48,013 nt of DNA from an uncultured Lachnospiraceae bacterium (GTDB lineage: Bacteria; Bacillota; Clostridia; Lachnospirales; Lachnospiraceae). Below, in pieces: positions 25,123-35,400 of this stretch. Position 1 is the first letter of the stretch. Each line of letters starts with the position of its first letter. Under the pieces are notes generated by a model. It made no database searches, was not told the DNA's origin, and saw nothing but the letters and a program-made list of their open reading frames with translations. The stretch covers positions 104,225-152,237 of the forward strand of contig CANQMA010000001.1 in the NCBI GenBank assembly GCA_947624875.1. Direction: 5' to 3'. The position numbers were made by a program, and so were the translations under genes.

Positions 25123-27246
25123 TCAACTGGAAACAAGACTAAAATCAATATTTCGTGTCAGTTTATCCGCAGCGTCCACCCGGACTTTTACTTTCTGCCC
25201 GAGTTTATAGACTTTCCCTGTTCTTTCCCCTACGAAAGAATTCTCTGCTTCACAAAAAATATAATGATCCTCTGTCATATTTGAAACATGAACCAGTCCT
25301 TCCACAGTATTTTCAAGTTCCACATAAAATCCAAATCCGGTTACGGAAGAAATAATTCCCCAATATTCTTCGCCAATGTAACTGCGCATAAACTCAGCCT
25401 TTTTCATTTTTTCTACATCGCGCTCTGCATCATCCGCACGCTGCTCATATGCGCTGCATTTTTTTGTCACTTCCGGAAGGATTTCTTTCAAATGACTGAT
25501 TTTATTTTCATCCATTTGATGGTGCAGCCACCACTTAATGATTCTGTGAATCTGCAGATCCGGATATCTCCGTATCGGTGAAGTAAAATGACAATAATAG
25601 GTGGCAGCCAGGCCAAAGTGGCCCAGACATTGCGGCGCATATTGGGCACGTTTCATGGAACGGAGCGTTGCTCTGCTGATCATTGCCTCCTGCGGCGTAT
25701 TTTCAATTTTTCGTAACAATTTCTGCAGTTCTTTTGGATGGATCTGATGATTTGTCTTTTTCATCGAATAGCTAAAACTCTCTAAAAATGTCGTCAACTG
25801 ATTCATCCGGTCTTCATCAGGCTTTTCATGATTTCGATAGACAAACGGAAGACCCAGCCAGTAAAAACATTCCGCTACGGTTTCATTCGCCGCCAGCATA
25901 AAATCCTCGATGATCCTTGTTGCAGTGTTCCTCTCATAGGGAAGAATTTTGATAGGTCTCCCCTTTTCATCGAGTTGAATTTTACATTCCGGAAAATTGA
26001 AATCGATAGAGCCGCGCTCAAACCGCCTCTTTCTCAGCAAATTGGAAAGTTCAGCCATCTGATAAAATGTTTCTGCAAAATCGCTGTATTTCTCTGTCAT
26101 GGCCGCATTTTTGTTTGTCACAATTTCATTGACTTCCGTATAACTCATACGATGGTTTACCCGAATCAGCGTCTCTGCAATCTGGTATCCGACAATTTTT
26201 CCATGCGCATCAATATCCATAAGACAGCTTAAGGCAAAGCGGTCCTGCCCCTCGTTTAGGGAACAGATTCCATTGGATAATTTATGCGGAAGCATCGGAA
26301 TCACTCGGTCCACCAGATAAACGCTTGTTCCTCTTTTGACGGCTTCCTGATCAAGCGGCGTATTCTCCTGAACATAATGTGAAACATCGGCAATATGCAC
26401 GCCTAAATGATAAGTTCCGTCTTTCTTTGTCAAAGTGATTGCGTCATCCAAATCCTTTGCATCTTCCCCGTCGATTGTCACCGTCGGCAGATTTCTCAGG
26501 TCAAGCCGATTGGAATCCATACATTCTTCAGAAACTGCATCCGGCATCTTCTCTGTCTGCGCCATGACCTCCGGTGGAAAAACAGATGGGATTTCGTACT
26601 GCTTTACAATGGATAAAATATCCACGCCCGGATCATTTTTATGACCCAGAATCTCAACAATTTTCCCTTCCGGTTTTCGTTCTTCTGATCCGTAATTTAA
26701 TATTTGTACAGTCACCTTATGTCCACTGACTGCTCCCATCATATTTGCTCCGGCAACATAAATATCCGAAGTAATTTTCTGATTGTCCGGCAGAACATAA
26801 CCAAAGTTTTTGTTCTTTTCAAAAAGTCCGACAACCTCTGTAATCTCATGAGAAAGAATTCTGGCCACCCTTGCTTTTTTCCGTTTCCCTGTCTGTACCG
26901 GCTCTACAACAGCCAAAACCCGGTCATGATGAAATGCTCCGTGAACGTCTTTATCTGAGATAAAGTAATCTTCCTCCTGCCCGTCCACTTCCAGAAAGCC
27001 AAAACCCCGTTCATGACTGATAAAGCGCCCTTCCACATACGTTTCTTTCGGAATCATATATTTGCCGCGCTTCGTTAAAATAATTTTTCCTTCCTGAATC
27101 AGCGTTGATAAAACCAGGTCAAGGACCGCCCGGTCTTCCTTCTTTACATTCAGCAGGACAGCCAGTTCTTTAAATTTCATCGGAACATAAATTCTGTCCT
27201 GCATCAGTTCCATGATCATTTTCTTTTTTTCATTAATGAAATCCAC
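25123..27246 (-). CDS. rnr: Ribonuclease R
   Basis: RNase R is a 3'-5' exoribonuclease that degrades structured RNA and works with SmpB-tmRNA. The product (707 residues from GTG 27246) has an N-terminal winged-helix, two cold-shock-type domains (ERGFGFLEVDGQEEDYFI and NKNFGYVLP), the RNB catalytic centre TIDGEDAKDLDDAITL with its Asp cluster, and SPIRRYPDLQIHR. A C-terminal S1 domain begins EEYWGIISSVTGFGFYVE. GAGGTG lies shortly before the GTG. A TTG at 27258 is possible but has no ribosome site. The start is the only uncertain point. Confidence 0.94.
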   Translation of the reverse strand: MDFINEKKKMIMELMQDRIYVPMKFKELAVLLNVKKEDRAVLDLVLSTLIQEGKIILTKRGKYMIPKETYVEGRFISHERGFGFLEVDGQEEDYFISDKDVHGAFHHDRVLAVVEPVQTGKRKKARVARILSHEITEVVGLFEKNKNFGYVLPDNQKITSDIYVAGANMMGAVSGHKVTVQILNYGSEERKPEGKIVEILGHKNDPGVDILSIVKQYEIPSVFPPEVMAQTEKMPDAVSEECMDSNRLDLRNLPTVTIDGEDAKDLDDAITLTKKDGTYHLGVHIADVSHYVQENTPLDQEAVKRGTSVYLVDRVIPMLPHKLSNGICSLNEGQDRFALSCLMDIDAHGKIVGYQIAETLIRVNHRMSYTEVNEIVTNKNAAMTEKYSDFAETFYQMAELSNLLRKRRFERGSIDFNFPECKIQLDEKGRPIKILPYERNTATRIIEDFMLAANETVAECFYWLGLPFVYRNHEKPDEDRMNQLTTFLESFSYSMKKTNHQIHPKELQKLLRKIENTPQEAMISRATLRSMKRAQYAPQCLGHFGLAATYYCHFTSPIRRYPDLQIHRIIKWWLHHQMDENKISHLKEILPEVTKKCSAYEQRADDAERDVEKMKKAEFMRSYIGEEYWGIISSVTGFGFYVELENTVEGLVHVSNMTEDHYIFCEAENSFVGERTGKVYKLGQKVKVRVDAADKLTRNIDFSLVSS

Positions 27247-27267
27247 AATGCACCTCAATTCTTTTGC

Positions 27268-27297
27268 AAAGAAAAAAGGTGTAGATATCTACACCTT
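27268..27297 (-). terminator. Intrinsic terminator after secG
   Basis: AAGGTGTAGATATCTACACCTT (27276-27297) is a perfect 22-bp palindrome. On the minus strand it is followed by a run of T. It lies 30 bp after the secG stop and closes the gap-to-secG unit before rnr. Confidence 0.85.
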
Positions 27298-27326
27298 CAT
27301 CAGTATCTGTTATCGGTCTGTCATTT

Positions 27327-27566
27327 CTAGTATCCGATAAAACTCATATTTAATACAAGAGAGAGAACAAAAAACAGGATAATACAAATCTTTGTAATCT
27401 TTTCCAATTTTCCTTCCATGGATCGTCCCTTGTTCTTTCCCCAATAGGATTCCGCAGCACCGCTGATGGCACCAGTCAGTCCTGCCTGTTTCCCTTCCTG
27501 AAGTAAGATAACTATCGTAATAATCAAACAAATTATCATAAACACAACGGTTAATATTTTTAACAT
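27327..27566 (-). CDS. secG: Preprotein translocase subunit SecG
   Basis: SecG is a small subunit of the SecYEG export channel. The 79-residue protein has two membrane helices (ILTVVFMIICLIITIVILLQ and ICIILFFVLSLVLNMSFI) joined by the conserved loop QEGKQAGLTGAISGAAESYWGKNKGRS, which matches the Gram-positive family. ATG 27566 has AGGAGG upstream. It is the last gene of the glycolytic unit, 69 bp after gpmI. This secG-rnr-smpB order is common in Firmicutes. Confidence 0.94.
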   Translation of the reverse strand: MLKILTVVFMIICLIITIVILLQEGKQAGLTGAISGAAESYWGKNKGRSMEGKLEKITKICIILFFVLSLVLNMSFIGY

Positions 27567-27635
27567 GTAAATTATCCTCCTAAAACTACTCGAACAGAAC
27601 GATATTAGCATAATTCCCGTGTAAAATCAAGTGTT

Positions 27636-29177
27636 TTATTTTACAATCAAAGACTTTCCAGTCATTTCTTTCGGTTGCTCTAATCCCATGACCTCAAGTA
27701 ATGTCGGCGCAATGTCCGCAAGACATCCACCCTCACGGAGTTTCCATGAAGGGTCGGCATTGACTAAGATGAACGGAACCGGATTTGTCGTATGCGCTGT
27801 ATGCGGCGCGCCCGTTTCATAGTCAATCATTTTTTCAGCGTTTCCATGGTCTGCGCAGATAAACAAAACGCCATCCACATCCTTGACCGCCTGTACTGCT
27901 TCGCCCACCAAAGAATCTACACGCTCTACTGCTTTTACAGCCGCAGAGATGACGCCGGTATGACCAACCATATCCGGATTTGCAAAATTGATAATAATCA
28001 CATCATACTGATCCGATTTAATCGCTTCGACCAGATCCATCCCAACTTCCGGCGCGCTCATTTCCGGTTTCAAATCATAGGTGGCAACGTCTTTCGGGGA
28101 ATTGACAAGCAGTCTGTACTCGTCTGCATTTGGTTCTTCAATTCCGCCATTGAAAAAGAAGGTTACATGCGCATACTTCTCCGTTTCTGCAAGACGCAGC
28201 TGCTTTTTACCGTTTTTGGCAAGAAATTCTCCCAACGTATTGACAATTTCCTCTTTCTTAAACGCAATCAGCTTATTTGGAATCGTCTCATCATAATCCT
28301 TAAAGCAGACATACGTTAAATGAAGAAACGGTCTCTCAAATCCCTCAAACCGGTCGTCGCAAAATGCTCTTGTAATTTCTCTTGCCCTGTCCGGACGGAA
28401 ATTGAAGAAAATCACGGAATCACCGTCTTTTACCAGGGACAAAGGCTTTCCTTCATCATCGGTAATCACCGTTGGAAGGACAAATTCGTCCGTGACATCC
28501 TGCGCATAGGAATCCTCCATTGCTGCTACCGGGTCGGTTGCCTTGACGCCTTCTCCAATCGTCAGGGAATCATAGGCTTTCTGAATACGATCCCAGTTAT
28601 TGTCTCTGTCCATCGCATAATAACGTCCGGACAGTGAAGCAATTTTTCCAACGCCGATTTCATCCATTTTTTCCTGCAGCTGTATGACATAATCTTTTCC
28701 AGAAGCCGGCGGGGTATCTCTTCCATCTAAAAAGGCATGGACGTACACATTTTCCAACTGATTGCGCTTTGCCATCTCCAGCAGTCCATAAAGATGCGTA
28801 TTGTGGCTATGCACGCCGCCATCGGATAACAATCCCCACAGATGAAGATCGGAATTGTTTTTCTTACAGTTTTCCATTGCCTGAAGCAATACCTGATTTT
28901 CAAAAAACGCGCCGTCTTCTATATCCTTTGTAATTCGGGTAAGGTCCTGATACACAATGCGTCCGGCGCCAATATTCATGTGTCCGACCTCGGAATTTCC
29001 CATCTGCCCGTCAGGAAGCCCCACAGCAAGCCCGGAAGCATTTCCTTTAACAAATGGATATTCTTTCATCAATCGGTCCATCACCGGCGTATCTGCCATC
29101 GCGATTGCATTTCCCTCAGGGTTATCATTTAAACCATATCCATCCAACACCATCAAAACCACAGGTTTTTTTGCCAT
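27636..29177 (-). CDS. gpmI: 2,3-bisphosphoglycerate-independent phosphoglycerate mutase
   Basis: GpmI interconverts 3- and 2-phosphoglycerate with two Mn2+ ions. The 513-residue protein opens with VLMVLDGYGLNDNPEGNAI (first metal site). The phospho-serine is Ser62 in QMGNSEVGHMNIGAGR. FLDGRDTPP, GRYYAMDRDNNWDR and FRPDRAREI bind substrate, and ADHGNAEKM and HTAHTTNPVPF complete the second metal site. GGAG precedes the ATG. The length is standard for the family. Confidence 0.97.
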   Translation of the reverse strand: MAKKPVVLMVLDGYGLNDNPEGNAIAMADTPVMDRLMKEYPFVKGNASGLAVGLPDGQMGNSEVGHMNIGAGRIVYQDLTRITKDIEDGAFFENQVLLQAMENCKKNNSDLHLWGLLSDGGVHSHNTHLYGLLEMAKRNQLENVYVHAFLDGRDTPPASGKDYVIQLQEKMDEIGVGKIASLSGRYYAMDRDNNWDRIQKAYDSLTIGEGVKATDPVAAMEDSYAQDVTDEFVLPTVITDDEGKPLSLVKDGDSVIFFNFRPDRAREITRAFCDDRFEGFERPFLHLTYVCFKDYDETIPNKLIAFKKEEIVNTLGEFLAKNGKKQLRLAETEKYAHVTFFFNGGIEEPNADEYRLLVNSPKDVATYDLKPEMSAPEVGMDLVEAIKSDQYDVIIINFANPDMVGHTGVISAAVKAVERVDSLVGEAVQAVKDVDGVLFICADHGNAEKMIDYETGAPHTAHTTNPVPFILVNADPSWKLREGGCLADIAPTLLEVMGLEQPKEMTGKSLIVK

Positions 29178-29232
29178 ATCTCTGTCTCCTTTTTTATTAT
29201 CATTCTTTCATTTTTAAGAAATTGCCTGACGT

Positions 29233-30534
29233 CTATTTTGCCTTTTCCATTTCAAAATTCACTTCCTGTTTTTCAAAGCAGATGCCCACGGCATTCGACG
29301 CCAGTCTGCTGCCGTCTCCTCTAAAGTAGACAATATCATATCCCGGGAACGCCGGATCATTCCCACAGTCAATCGATGTATTATCCAGCATTGCATTTGC
29401 TTCATCCTCTGTAATATTTACATAAATCTTTTTATATTTTGCACCATTTCCCTGATTTGACTGTCCGTTAAAATTCACCGGATTTTTCTTAATCTTTTGG
29501 AATGTGTTTCCGGAAATCGTAATCTTTTCAATACCGCTTCCTGAAATTGCATGACCGGTATTTGTGAAGGTCAGATTATTTCCTTTTCCGTTATTGATAA
29601 ATGTATTATTTACAATCTTAGTATCCTTCCAGTTCATCATATAAACGCCGGCGTCATATAGATTTTTGAAAGTATTTCCTTCAATTCGGATATTTGTATG
29701 ATAAATATTGGCTCCACCGGAAGTCTGGGAATAGTTGTGGCTTCCGACACCTCTGCTCATGCTGTCAAATACACAGTTTTTCACAGTAACGTTTTTACAT
29801 GGGGTCTTATCCTGTTTTGCCCATGTGGAACCAATTCCATGAGATGCTGCATCCGGCAGGTCGATATTGATTGCTTCTTTCACATAAGCGCTTTTTGCTG
29901 AACCTTTCTTTGCTTTCACAAATTTGCAATCATGGATATTCACGTTTTTAGAAGCATTTACTTCAATATAGTGATTTTTATTCATTCCTTTAAAAGTAAT
30001 GCCGGATATCTCAATATTACTGCAATGAAGTACATTTACCGCAAGTCCTGTGACATATTTCATATCAATAATGACATTACCTTCTCCAATCAGTTTTGCC
30101 TTAGAGGTTCCATTGTATTTTCCAATGATTTTCTTTTTATAGGTTTTGTCTTTTGCCACAAACTGAAACATCAGTGTCGTCGGAGCAATATGCGCCTTAT
30201 AATCCATAATATTCTGAAGGACAACGCCTTTTTTCAATTTCACGGTGACATTGCTTGGAATACATACAGAATACTGGAATCTGTATGTTCCCTTCTTTAA
30301 AGTTAACGTACCGCCGCCTTTTTTTCTCATTTTCTCCAATGTTTCATTGAGCGACATACTATGTGCGACTGATTTATCATAAACAGTATGATGCTTCTTT
30401 GCCTGCGCGTCCAGCGAAGAAGGGGATACTGTCACTTTCATTTTCTTTGCCTGTGCTGTGGTTGTATAAGCACAAAATACAAGAAGTAATGCAAAAAATG
30501 CAATAAAAAACTGAATGAATTTTCTTTTTTTCAT
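29233..30534 (-). CDS. Secreted right-handed beta-helix protein
   Basis: The 433-residue protein has a signal peptide (MKKRKFIQFFIAFFALLLVF). It then has repeated short segments of the parallel beta-helix type seen in pectate lyase-like and PbH1 proteins: GGGTLTLKKGTYRF, CSNIEISGITFKGMN, NVNIHDCKFVKA, NVTVKNCVFDSM, TNIRIEGNTFKNL, TKIVNNTFINN and EKITISGNTFQKI. Such proteins usually bind or cleave polysaccharides. I do not see a clear catalytic set, so the substrate and even enzyme status are open. ATG 30534 has GGGAGAAG upstream. Its place between tpiA and gpmI is odd for a secreted protein. Confidence 0.8.
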   Translation of the reverse strand: MKKRKFIQFFIAFFALLLVFCAYTTTAQAKKMKVTVSPSSLDAQAKKHHTVYDKSVAHSMSLNETLEKMRKKGGGTLTLKKGTYRFQYSVCIPSNVTVKLKKGVVLQNIMDYKAHIAPTTLMFQFVAKDKTYKKKIIGKYNGTSKAKLIGEGNVIIDMKYVTGLAVNVLHCSNIEISGITFKGMNKNHYIEVNASKNVNIHDCKFVKAKKGSAKSAYVKEAINIDLPDAASHGIGSTWAKQDKTPCKNVTVKNCVFDSMSRGVGSHNYSQTSGGANIYHTNIRIEGNTFKNLYDAGVYMMNWKDTKIVNNTFINNGKGNNLTFTNTGHAISGSGIEKITISGNTFQKIKKNPVNFNGQSNQGNGAKYKKIYVNITEDEANAMLDNTSIDCGNDPAFPGYDIVYFRGDGSRLASNAVGICFEKQEVNFEMEKAK

Positions 30535-30571
30535 GTCAAATCTTCTCCCGCAAAAAATCATTTTTGTTACA

Positions 30572-30594
30572 GGGGCACTGGGATACAGCGCCCC
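30572..30594 (-). terminator. GC-rich hairpin after tpiA (weak terminator or attenuator)
   Basis: GGGGCACT and AGCGCCCC pair over 8 bp (one G-T) with a 7-nt loop, 14 bp after the tpiA stop. The T-run on the minus strand is missing, so it may only reduce readthrough into the beta-helix gene. Confidence 0.45.
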
Positions 30595-30607
30595 GCTTAT
30601 TTATTTA

Positions 30608-31357
30608 TTATTTATTATAGTTAACAATCTGACCAAAGTCAGCCTTTAGGCTTGCGCCGCCTACCAGTCCTCCGTCGATATCCGGCTTCGCCATAAGTTC
30701 CGCTGCATTGGATGCGTTCATAGAACCGCCATACTGGATTCTGATAGCGGCTGCCGTCACATCGTCATAAATTTCAGCAATGCATGCTCTGATTGCTGCG
30801 CAGACTTCTTCTGCCTGTTCTGATGTTGCAGTCTTTCCGGTTCCAATTGCCCAGATCGGTTCATAAGCGATGACCGCTTTTGCCGCCTGCGCCGCCGTAA
30901 CATTTAAGAACGCAATCTTAATCTGCTGGCGGATCCAGTCAATCGTAATTCCCTGTTCCCTCTGCGTCAGAGATTCTCCACAGCAGATAATTGGTGTAAT
31001 GCCGTGTTCAAAGGCTTTTAATACTTTTTGATTAACTGTTTCATCTGTTTCAGCAAAATAATCTCTTCTCTCGGAATGTCCGATAATGACATATTCCACG
31101 CCGGCGTCTGTCAGCATGTTCGGAGCGATTTCTCCGGTATATGCGCCGCTCTCTTCATAGTACATATTTTCAGCGCCGATATGAATATTCGTGCCTTTGA
31201 CAGCTTCAACTGCCGGAATAATATCAATGGCCGGCACGCAGAAAACCACGTCCACATCATCATTTGCAACCAGAGGCTTTAATTGTTCAATCAGGGCAAC
31301 TGCCTCACTCGGAGTCTTATTCATCTTCCAGTTGCCTGCAATAATTTTTTTTCTCAT
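30608..31357 (-). CDS. tpiA: Triose-phosphate isomerase
   Basis: TpiA interconverts DHAP and glyceraldehyde-3-phosphate. From ATG 31357 (AGGAGAAGAG upstream) the 249-residue protein starts [15 protein letters not shown], with the active-site Asn and Lys. [13 protein letters not shown] holds the catalytic His, [15 protein letters not shown] the catalytic Glu and flexible loop, and [11 protein letters not shown] and GGLVGGASL the phosphate site. An in-frame start at 31408 is not conserved. It follows pgk by 62 bp. Confidence 0.97.
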   Translation of the reverse strand: MRKKIIAGNWKMNKTPSEAVALIEQLKPLVANDDVDVVFCVPAIDIIPAVEAVKGTNIHIGAENMYYEESGAYTGEIAPNMLTDAGVEYVIIGHSERRDYFAETDETVNQKVLKAFEHGITPIICCGESLTQREQGITIDWIRQQIKIAFLNVTAAQAAKAVIAYEPIWAIGTGKTATSEQAEEVCAAIRACIAEIYDDVTAAAIRIQYGGSMNASNAAELMAKPDIDGGLVGGASLKADFGQIVNYNK

Positions 31358-31419
31358 ATCTCTTCTCCTGTCATTAAAATGTTTGCATAGGACGCAAACG
31401 AGTTCCATTTTCGTCCGTC

Positions 31420-32625
31420 CTATTTATCGTTTGCCGCTACAACGCCCGGCAGTTCTTTTCCTTCTAAAAATTCCAGAGAAGCTCCGCCGCCAGTGGAAAT
31501 GTGCGTCATCTTATCACCAAAACCAAGATTGTTTACTGCGGCAGCAGAATCACCGCCTCCAATAATGGTTGTGGCATCCGTTTCAGCCAATGCCTCAGCC
31601 ACTGCAATCGTTCCTGCAGCAAGACATGGGTTTTCAGAAACACCCATTGGTCCGTTCCAGACAACGGTCTTCGCATTTTTCACAGCCTCAGCAAACAGTT
31701 CGCGGGTTTTTGGTCCGATATCCAGACCTTCTTTATCATTTGGAATTTCATCTGTCGCTACGACTTCTGTTTCAATTTCGGCATCAATCGGATCCGGGAA
31801 TCCTGCGGCTGCAACCGTATCAACCGGAAGGAGCAGCTTCTTGCCCTGATCCTTTGCTTTCTGAATCATTTCCAGACAGTAATCCAGTTTGGAATCATCG
31901 ACTAATGACATGCCGACTTCTCCACCCTGCGCCTTAATAAAGGTATATGCCATACCTCCGCCAATAATCAGGGTGTCACATTTTTCAAGAAGATTGTTAA
32001 TTACATTTAACTTATCAGCAACTTTTGCGCCGCCAAGAATTGCCACAAAAGGTCTTACCGGATTATTGACAGCGTTTCCAAGGAAATCAATTTCCTTCTG
32101 CATCAAATATCCTACCACAGCGGTATCAACATAGTTTGTTACGCCGACATTAGAGCAGTGTGCGCGATGCGCTGTACCAAATGCGTCGTTGACAAACACA
32201 TCACACAGAGAAGCAAGTTCTTTGGAGAATTCCTCTCCGTTCTTTGTTTCCTCTGCACGATAACGGGTATTTTGAAGAAGGATGACGTCCCCATCGTTCA
32301 TTGCAGCGACTGCAGCCTTTGCGTTTTCTCCTACAACATTATCGTCTGCAGCAAATTTTACTTCCTGTCCCAGTAATTCGGAAAGACGAACAGCAACCGG
32401 CGCCAAAGATAATTCCGGTTTAGGCTCTCCCTTTGGTTTCCCAAGATGGGAACATAAAATCACCTTTCCTCCGTCATTGATTAATTTTTTAATCGTAGGA
32501 AGCGCAGCCACCAGACGGTTTTCATCGGTAATCACACCTTCTTTTAACGGAACATTAAAGTCGCATCGTACTAAAACTTTTAGTCCCTTAACATTGATAT
32601 CATCTACTGATTTTTTATTAAGCAT
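31420..32625 (-). CDS. pgk: Phosphoglycerate kinase
   Basis: Pgk makes ATP from 1,3-bisphosphoglycerate. The 401-residue protein has [61 protein letters not shown], the hinge and nucleotide site [25 protein letters not shown] and [11 protein letters not shown]. These are the standard family blocks. The start [12 protein letters not shown] lies downstream of a purine-rich AAGGAG site. It is part of the gap-pgk-tpiA unit. Confidence 0.97.
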   Translation of the reverse strand: MLNKKSVDDINVKGLKVLVRCDFNVPLKEGVITDENRLVAALPTIKKLINDGGKVILCSHLGKPKGEPKPELSLAPVAVRLSELLGQEVKFAADDNVVGENAKAAVAAMNDGDVILLQNTRYRAEETKNGEEFSKELASLCDVFVNDAFGTAHRAHCSNVGVTNYVDTAVVGYLMQKEIDFLGNAVNNPVRPFVAILGGAKVADKLNVINNLLEKCDTLIIGGGMAYTFIKAQGGEVGMSLVDDSKLDYCLEMIQKAKDQGKKLLLPVDTVAAAGFPDPIDAEIETEVVATDEIPNDKEGLDIGPKTRELFAEAVKNAKTVVWNGPMGVSENPCLAAGTIAVAEALAETDATTIIGGGDSAAAVNNLGFGDKMTHISTGGGASLEFLEGKELPGVVAANDK

Positions 32626-32722
32626 CTTTTCACTCCTTTTCTTTTTATCATGTCAACTCCCGACCTATCAAAAAAGACCGTGTTTTCATGATTTTTCATA
32701 TAAGTCTATGAGATTGAAAAGA

Positions 32723-32744
32723 GTCCGGCCCATGAAAGCCGGAC
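32723..32744 (-). terminator. Hairpin between gap and pgk
   Basis: GTCCGGC and GCCGGAC form a 7-bp GC-rich stem over an 8-nt loop, 28 bp after the gap stop, followed on the minus strand by TCTTTTC. It is likely a partial terminator or a processing stem that keeps gap mRNA more abundant than pgk-tpiA. Confidence 0.5.
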
Positions 32745-32771
32745 CCTTTAGGATCAAATCATCAATCAAAC

Positions 32772-33809
32772 TTATGCTAATTCAGCAAAATATTTGATGG
32801 TACGAACCATCTGACTTGTGTATGAATTTTCATTGTCATACCATGAAACAACCTGTACTTCATAAAGGTCGTCAGCAATCTTTGCTACCATTGTCTGTGT
32901 AGCATCAAATAAAGAACCGAATTTCATGCCGATAACATCGGAAGAAACGATAGGATCTTCATTGTAACCAAAGCTTTCAGAAGCAGCGGCTTTCATAGCG
33001 GCATTGATTCCTTCCACAGTTACATCGCTTCCCTTTACAACTGCTGTCAGGATTGTGGTAGAACCTGTCGGAACAGGAACTCTCTGTGCAGAACCGATTA
33101 ATTTTCCGTTTAACTCCGGAATAACAAGACCAATTGCTTTTGCAGCACCGGTTGAGTTTGGAACAATGTTTGCTGCGCCTGCGCGCGCTCTTCTCAAATC
33201 TCCTTTTCTGTGTGGTCCGTCAAGAATCATCTGGTCGCCTGTATAAGCGTGGATTGTTGACATGATACCACTCTGAATCGGAGCATACTTGTTTAATGCA
33301 TCAGCCATAGGAGCTAAGCAGTTTGTTGTACAAGATGCTGCAGAAATAATTGCGTCATCAGTAGTCAGTGTTTTTTCGTTTACTGAGTAAACGATAGTCT
33401 TTAAATCATTTCCAGCCGGTGCAGAAATAACAACCTTCTTTGCGCCTGCATCAATATGCGCCTGAGATTTTGCCTTTGAGCAGTAGAACCCTGTACACTC
33501 TAAAACAACATCAACACCGATTTCTCCCCAAGGAAGCTTGGAAGCATCTGCTTCCGCATAAATGGTAAGAGTCTTTCCATCAACAGTAATTGTGCCTGCT
33601 TCATCATCAGCCTCAACCGTGTGAAGGCTTTCGCCAATCTTTCCGGCATATCCGCCCTGTGCTGTGTCATACTTTAATAAGTGAGCTAACATAGAAGGTT
33701 TTGTTAAGTCGTTGATAGCAACAACATCATAACCTTCAGCACCAAACATCTGTCTGAATGCAAGACGTCCAATACGTCCAAAACCGTTAATTGCAACTTT
33801 AACTGACAT
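32772..33809 (-). CDS. gap: Glyceraldehyde-3-phosphate dehydrogenase
   Basis: GAPDH oxidises glyceraldehyde-3-phosphate with NAD+ in glycolysis. The 345-residue protein starts [15 protein letters not shown] (NAD site), has [11 protein letters not shown], where Asp33-Leu fits NAD rather than NADP preference, and the catalytic Cys160 in [42 protein letters not shown] and [14 protein letters not shown] complete the family pattern. AGGAGG lies before the ATG. It is the first gene of the unit that runs to secG, and no CggR-like regulator gene is next to it. Confidence 0.97.
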   Translation of the reverse strand: MSVKVAINGFGRIGRLAFRQMFGAEGYDVVAINDLTKPSMLAHLLKYDTAQGGYAGKIGESLHTVEADDEAGTITVDGKTLTIYAEADASKLPWGEIGVDVVLECTGFYCSKAKSQAHIDAGAKKVVISAPAGNDLKTIVYSVNEKTLTTDDAIISAASCTTNCLAPMADALNKYAPIQSGIMSTIHAYTGDQMILDGPHRKGDLRRARAGAANIVPNSTGAAKAIGLVIPELNGKLIGSAQRVPVPTGSTTILTAVVKGSDVTVEGINAAMKAAASESFGYNEDPIVSSDVIGMKFGSLFDATQTMVAKIADDLYEVQVVSWYDNENSYTSQMVRTIKYFAELA

Positions 33810-33871
33810 TGAATTGTCCTCCTATAATAATAAATTTTTATATTTTGTTAATATACATTAACCTGTCCTCT

Positions 33872-33900
33872 ATTCTACCTAATTCGCCTGTAAATATCAA
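33872..33900 (-). promoter_or_regulatory. Sigma-A-type promoter for the gap operon
   Basis: On the minus strand TTGATA (33895-33900) and TAGAAT (33872-33877) are 17 bp apart. The start site would be near 33865, giving a leader of about 55 nt before the gap ATG at 33809. It is the only good promoter in the 181-bp gap. Confidence 0.7.
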
Positions 33901-33990
33901 GGCATTTTCTGCAAATTATTTCATATTTGTTAAAAAATTATCAAAGATTTCCATATCCATGAACCAAAATCCCTGTTTTTTTATATAAAT

Positions 33991-35244
33991 TTACTTTCCC
34001 TGATGCGCGGCATCCTGTAACCCCTTAATCTGCAGTCGTTCCACCATGTGTTTTCTGGCTTTACTTTTTTCCATATCCCTTTTTATTGATTTCACCGGCG
34101 ATTTGCGGAACACCACTTTTCTGAGATATCTGCAAATCTGGTAAAACCATGCAAACGGACTCAGCCACCGATGTTTTTCCAATGCCTTCCAGTTTTGCAG
34201 TCCGAGACGCTGCAGCGATCCTGCCAGCGTGAAAATATTCCTGTTTCTATACAGGACAAGCGCGCCTTCGTCTTCTTTTTTTGCCTTTCTTCCAAAATTG
34301 CCCATTCCGATAATCGCATCCATCCAGACTCTGCACAACTGTTCGTCTGCCTTCATGCACCATGTAATTTCATTTTCAGGAAGTCCCAAATAAAGCTGGC
34401 ACATTCTGGTGAATATCATCGCTGCGTTCTCCAGTCCCGCGCGCTCTGCCAGCGGTCTGAATTTTTCCTCCCAGAAATAATCGTTCAAATTCTGATGGAC
34501 AAACATCTCCCAGTCAATGATCTGGCGAAGCCCGATTCCTTCATCTGCACCCAAGTGCTGCACGATATGTTTTAACAGAATCAGGCCATTGATTTCTTTG
34601 GGATACATCGGAAAAAGGTACTGCTCAATCCTGTTCCATTCAATATGGTCCAGTCCTTCCTGAAGCAGAGCGCAAAACGCATCTTCCGTTTCTTTATCCT
34701 GTATTCTGGACATCTCCCTGTGCAATTCAAAAACAACGCCGTTTTTCACCAGTTCAATATGATGCGCTTTCTTTTTTAATTCCAGTTCCCCTAAAAAATC
34801 CCCTTTTGCAAATGTATATCCGTTGGCAATCATTAACCGATATGACTTTTCAAAATCTTTTTCCCGAACAATAAAATCCACATCCCCCATAGTGCGGTAT
34901 TCCGGCTTTGGATATGCAACTGCCGCGCTGCTTCCTTTCAGTATCGCAGCGGGGATTTGGTTTTCTAATAACAACTGCACCAGTTCATTCTGCCCGGCCA
35001 TAATACGCGTCCAGGTTCCTACCTGATAAAAGGAATAATCCATCCATTGACTTTTTATATCAGACGGTACAGAGGATACCTTCATTACGTTCTCTATTGG
35101 GATTGCTGCAATCGTCTGATGTTTCATTTCCTCAAAGACCTGCTCCCAGTCTATGTCGTTAAAATCTTTCGTTTTCTGAACGTTTAATTCCGGAAATAAA
35201 GAAACGCTTAACAGTCGACAGATTACCTTATATTCCTGTTTCAT
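33991..35244 (-). CDS. Nucleotidyltransferase family protein (PF14907-like)
   Basis: The 417-residue protein has a nucleotidyltransferase core: LKGSSAAVAYPKPEYRTMGD followed by VDFIV gives the G-S and D-x-D motifs of the fold. HHIELVKNGVVFELHREM and a helical C-terminal half follow. This fits the 'uncharacterised nucleotidyltransferase' family PF14907. From memory, members are found beside HPr-kinase-like and PqqD-like genes, for instance in lasso peptide clusters of the paeninodin type. Here those genes are 4-6 kb upstream. ATG 35244 has GGAGAGGAT upstream. The substrate is unknown. The C-terminal end is basic (FRKSPVKSIKRDMEKSKARK). Confidence 0.78.
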   Translation of the reverse strand: MKQEYKVICRLLSVSLFPELNVQKTKDFNDIDWEQVFEEMKHQTIAAIPIENVMKVSSVPSDIKSQWMDYSFYQVGTWTRIMAGQNELVQLLLENQIPAAILKGSSAAVAYPKPEYRTMGDVDFIVREKDFEKSYRLMIANGYTFAKGDFLGELELKKKAHHIELVKNGVVFELHREMSRIQDKETEDAFCALLQEGLDHIEWNRIEQYLFPMYPKEINGLILLKHIVQHLGADEGIGLRQIIDWEMFVHQNLNDYFWEEKFRPLAERAGLENAAMIFTRMCQLYLGLPENEITWCMKADEQLCRVWMDAIIGMGNFGRKAKKEDEGALVLYRNRNIFTLAGSLQRLGLQNWKALEKHRWLSPFAWFYQICRYLRKVVFRKSPVKSIKRDMEKSKARKHMVERLQIKGLQDAAHQGK

Positions 35245-35286
35245 AGTTATCCTCTCCACATTATCTGATTTGAATGGTTTATGTTG

Positions 35287-35320
35287 AAAAAGAGGATATC
35301 CCCTTTACGAGAATATCCTC
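35287..35320 (-). terminator. Intrinsic terminator after the Lys-rich protein gene
   Basis: GAGGATAT (35292-35299) and ATATCCTC (35313-35320) form an 8-bp stem with a 13-nt loop, followed on the minus strand by TTTTTC. It lies 81 bp after the stop of the gene at 35401 and before the nucleotidyltransferase gene. Confidence 0.75.
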
Positions 35321-35400
35321 CCTCCCACAAGCATGCTTTTTTCCGCGCGGTTATATAAAAAAACATCTTATTTTTTCATGAAAAAATTTGAATACTAAAA

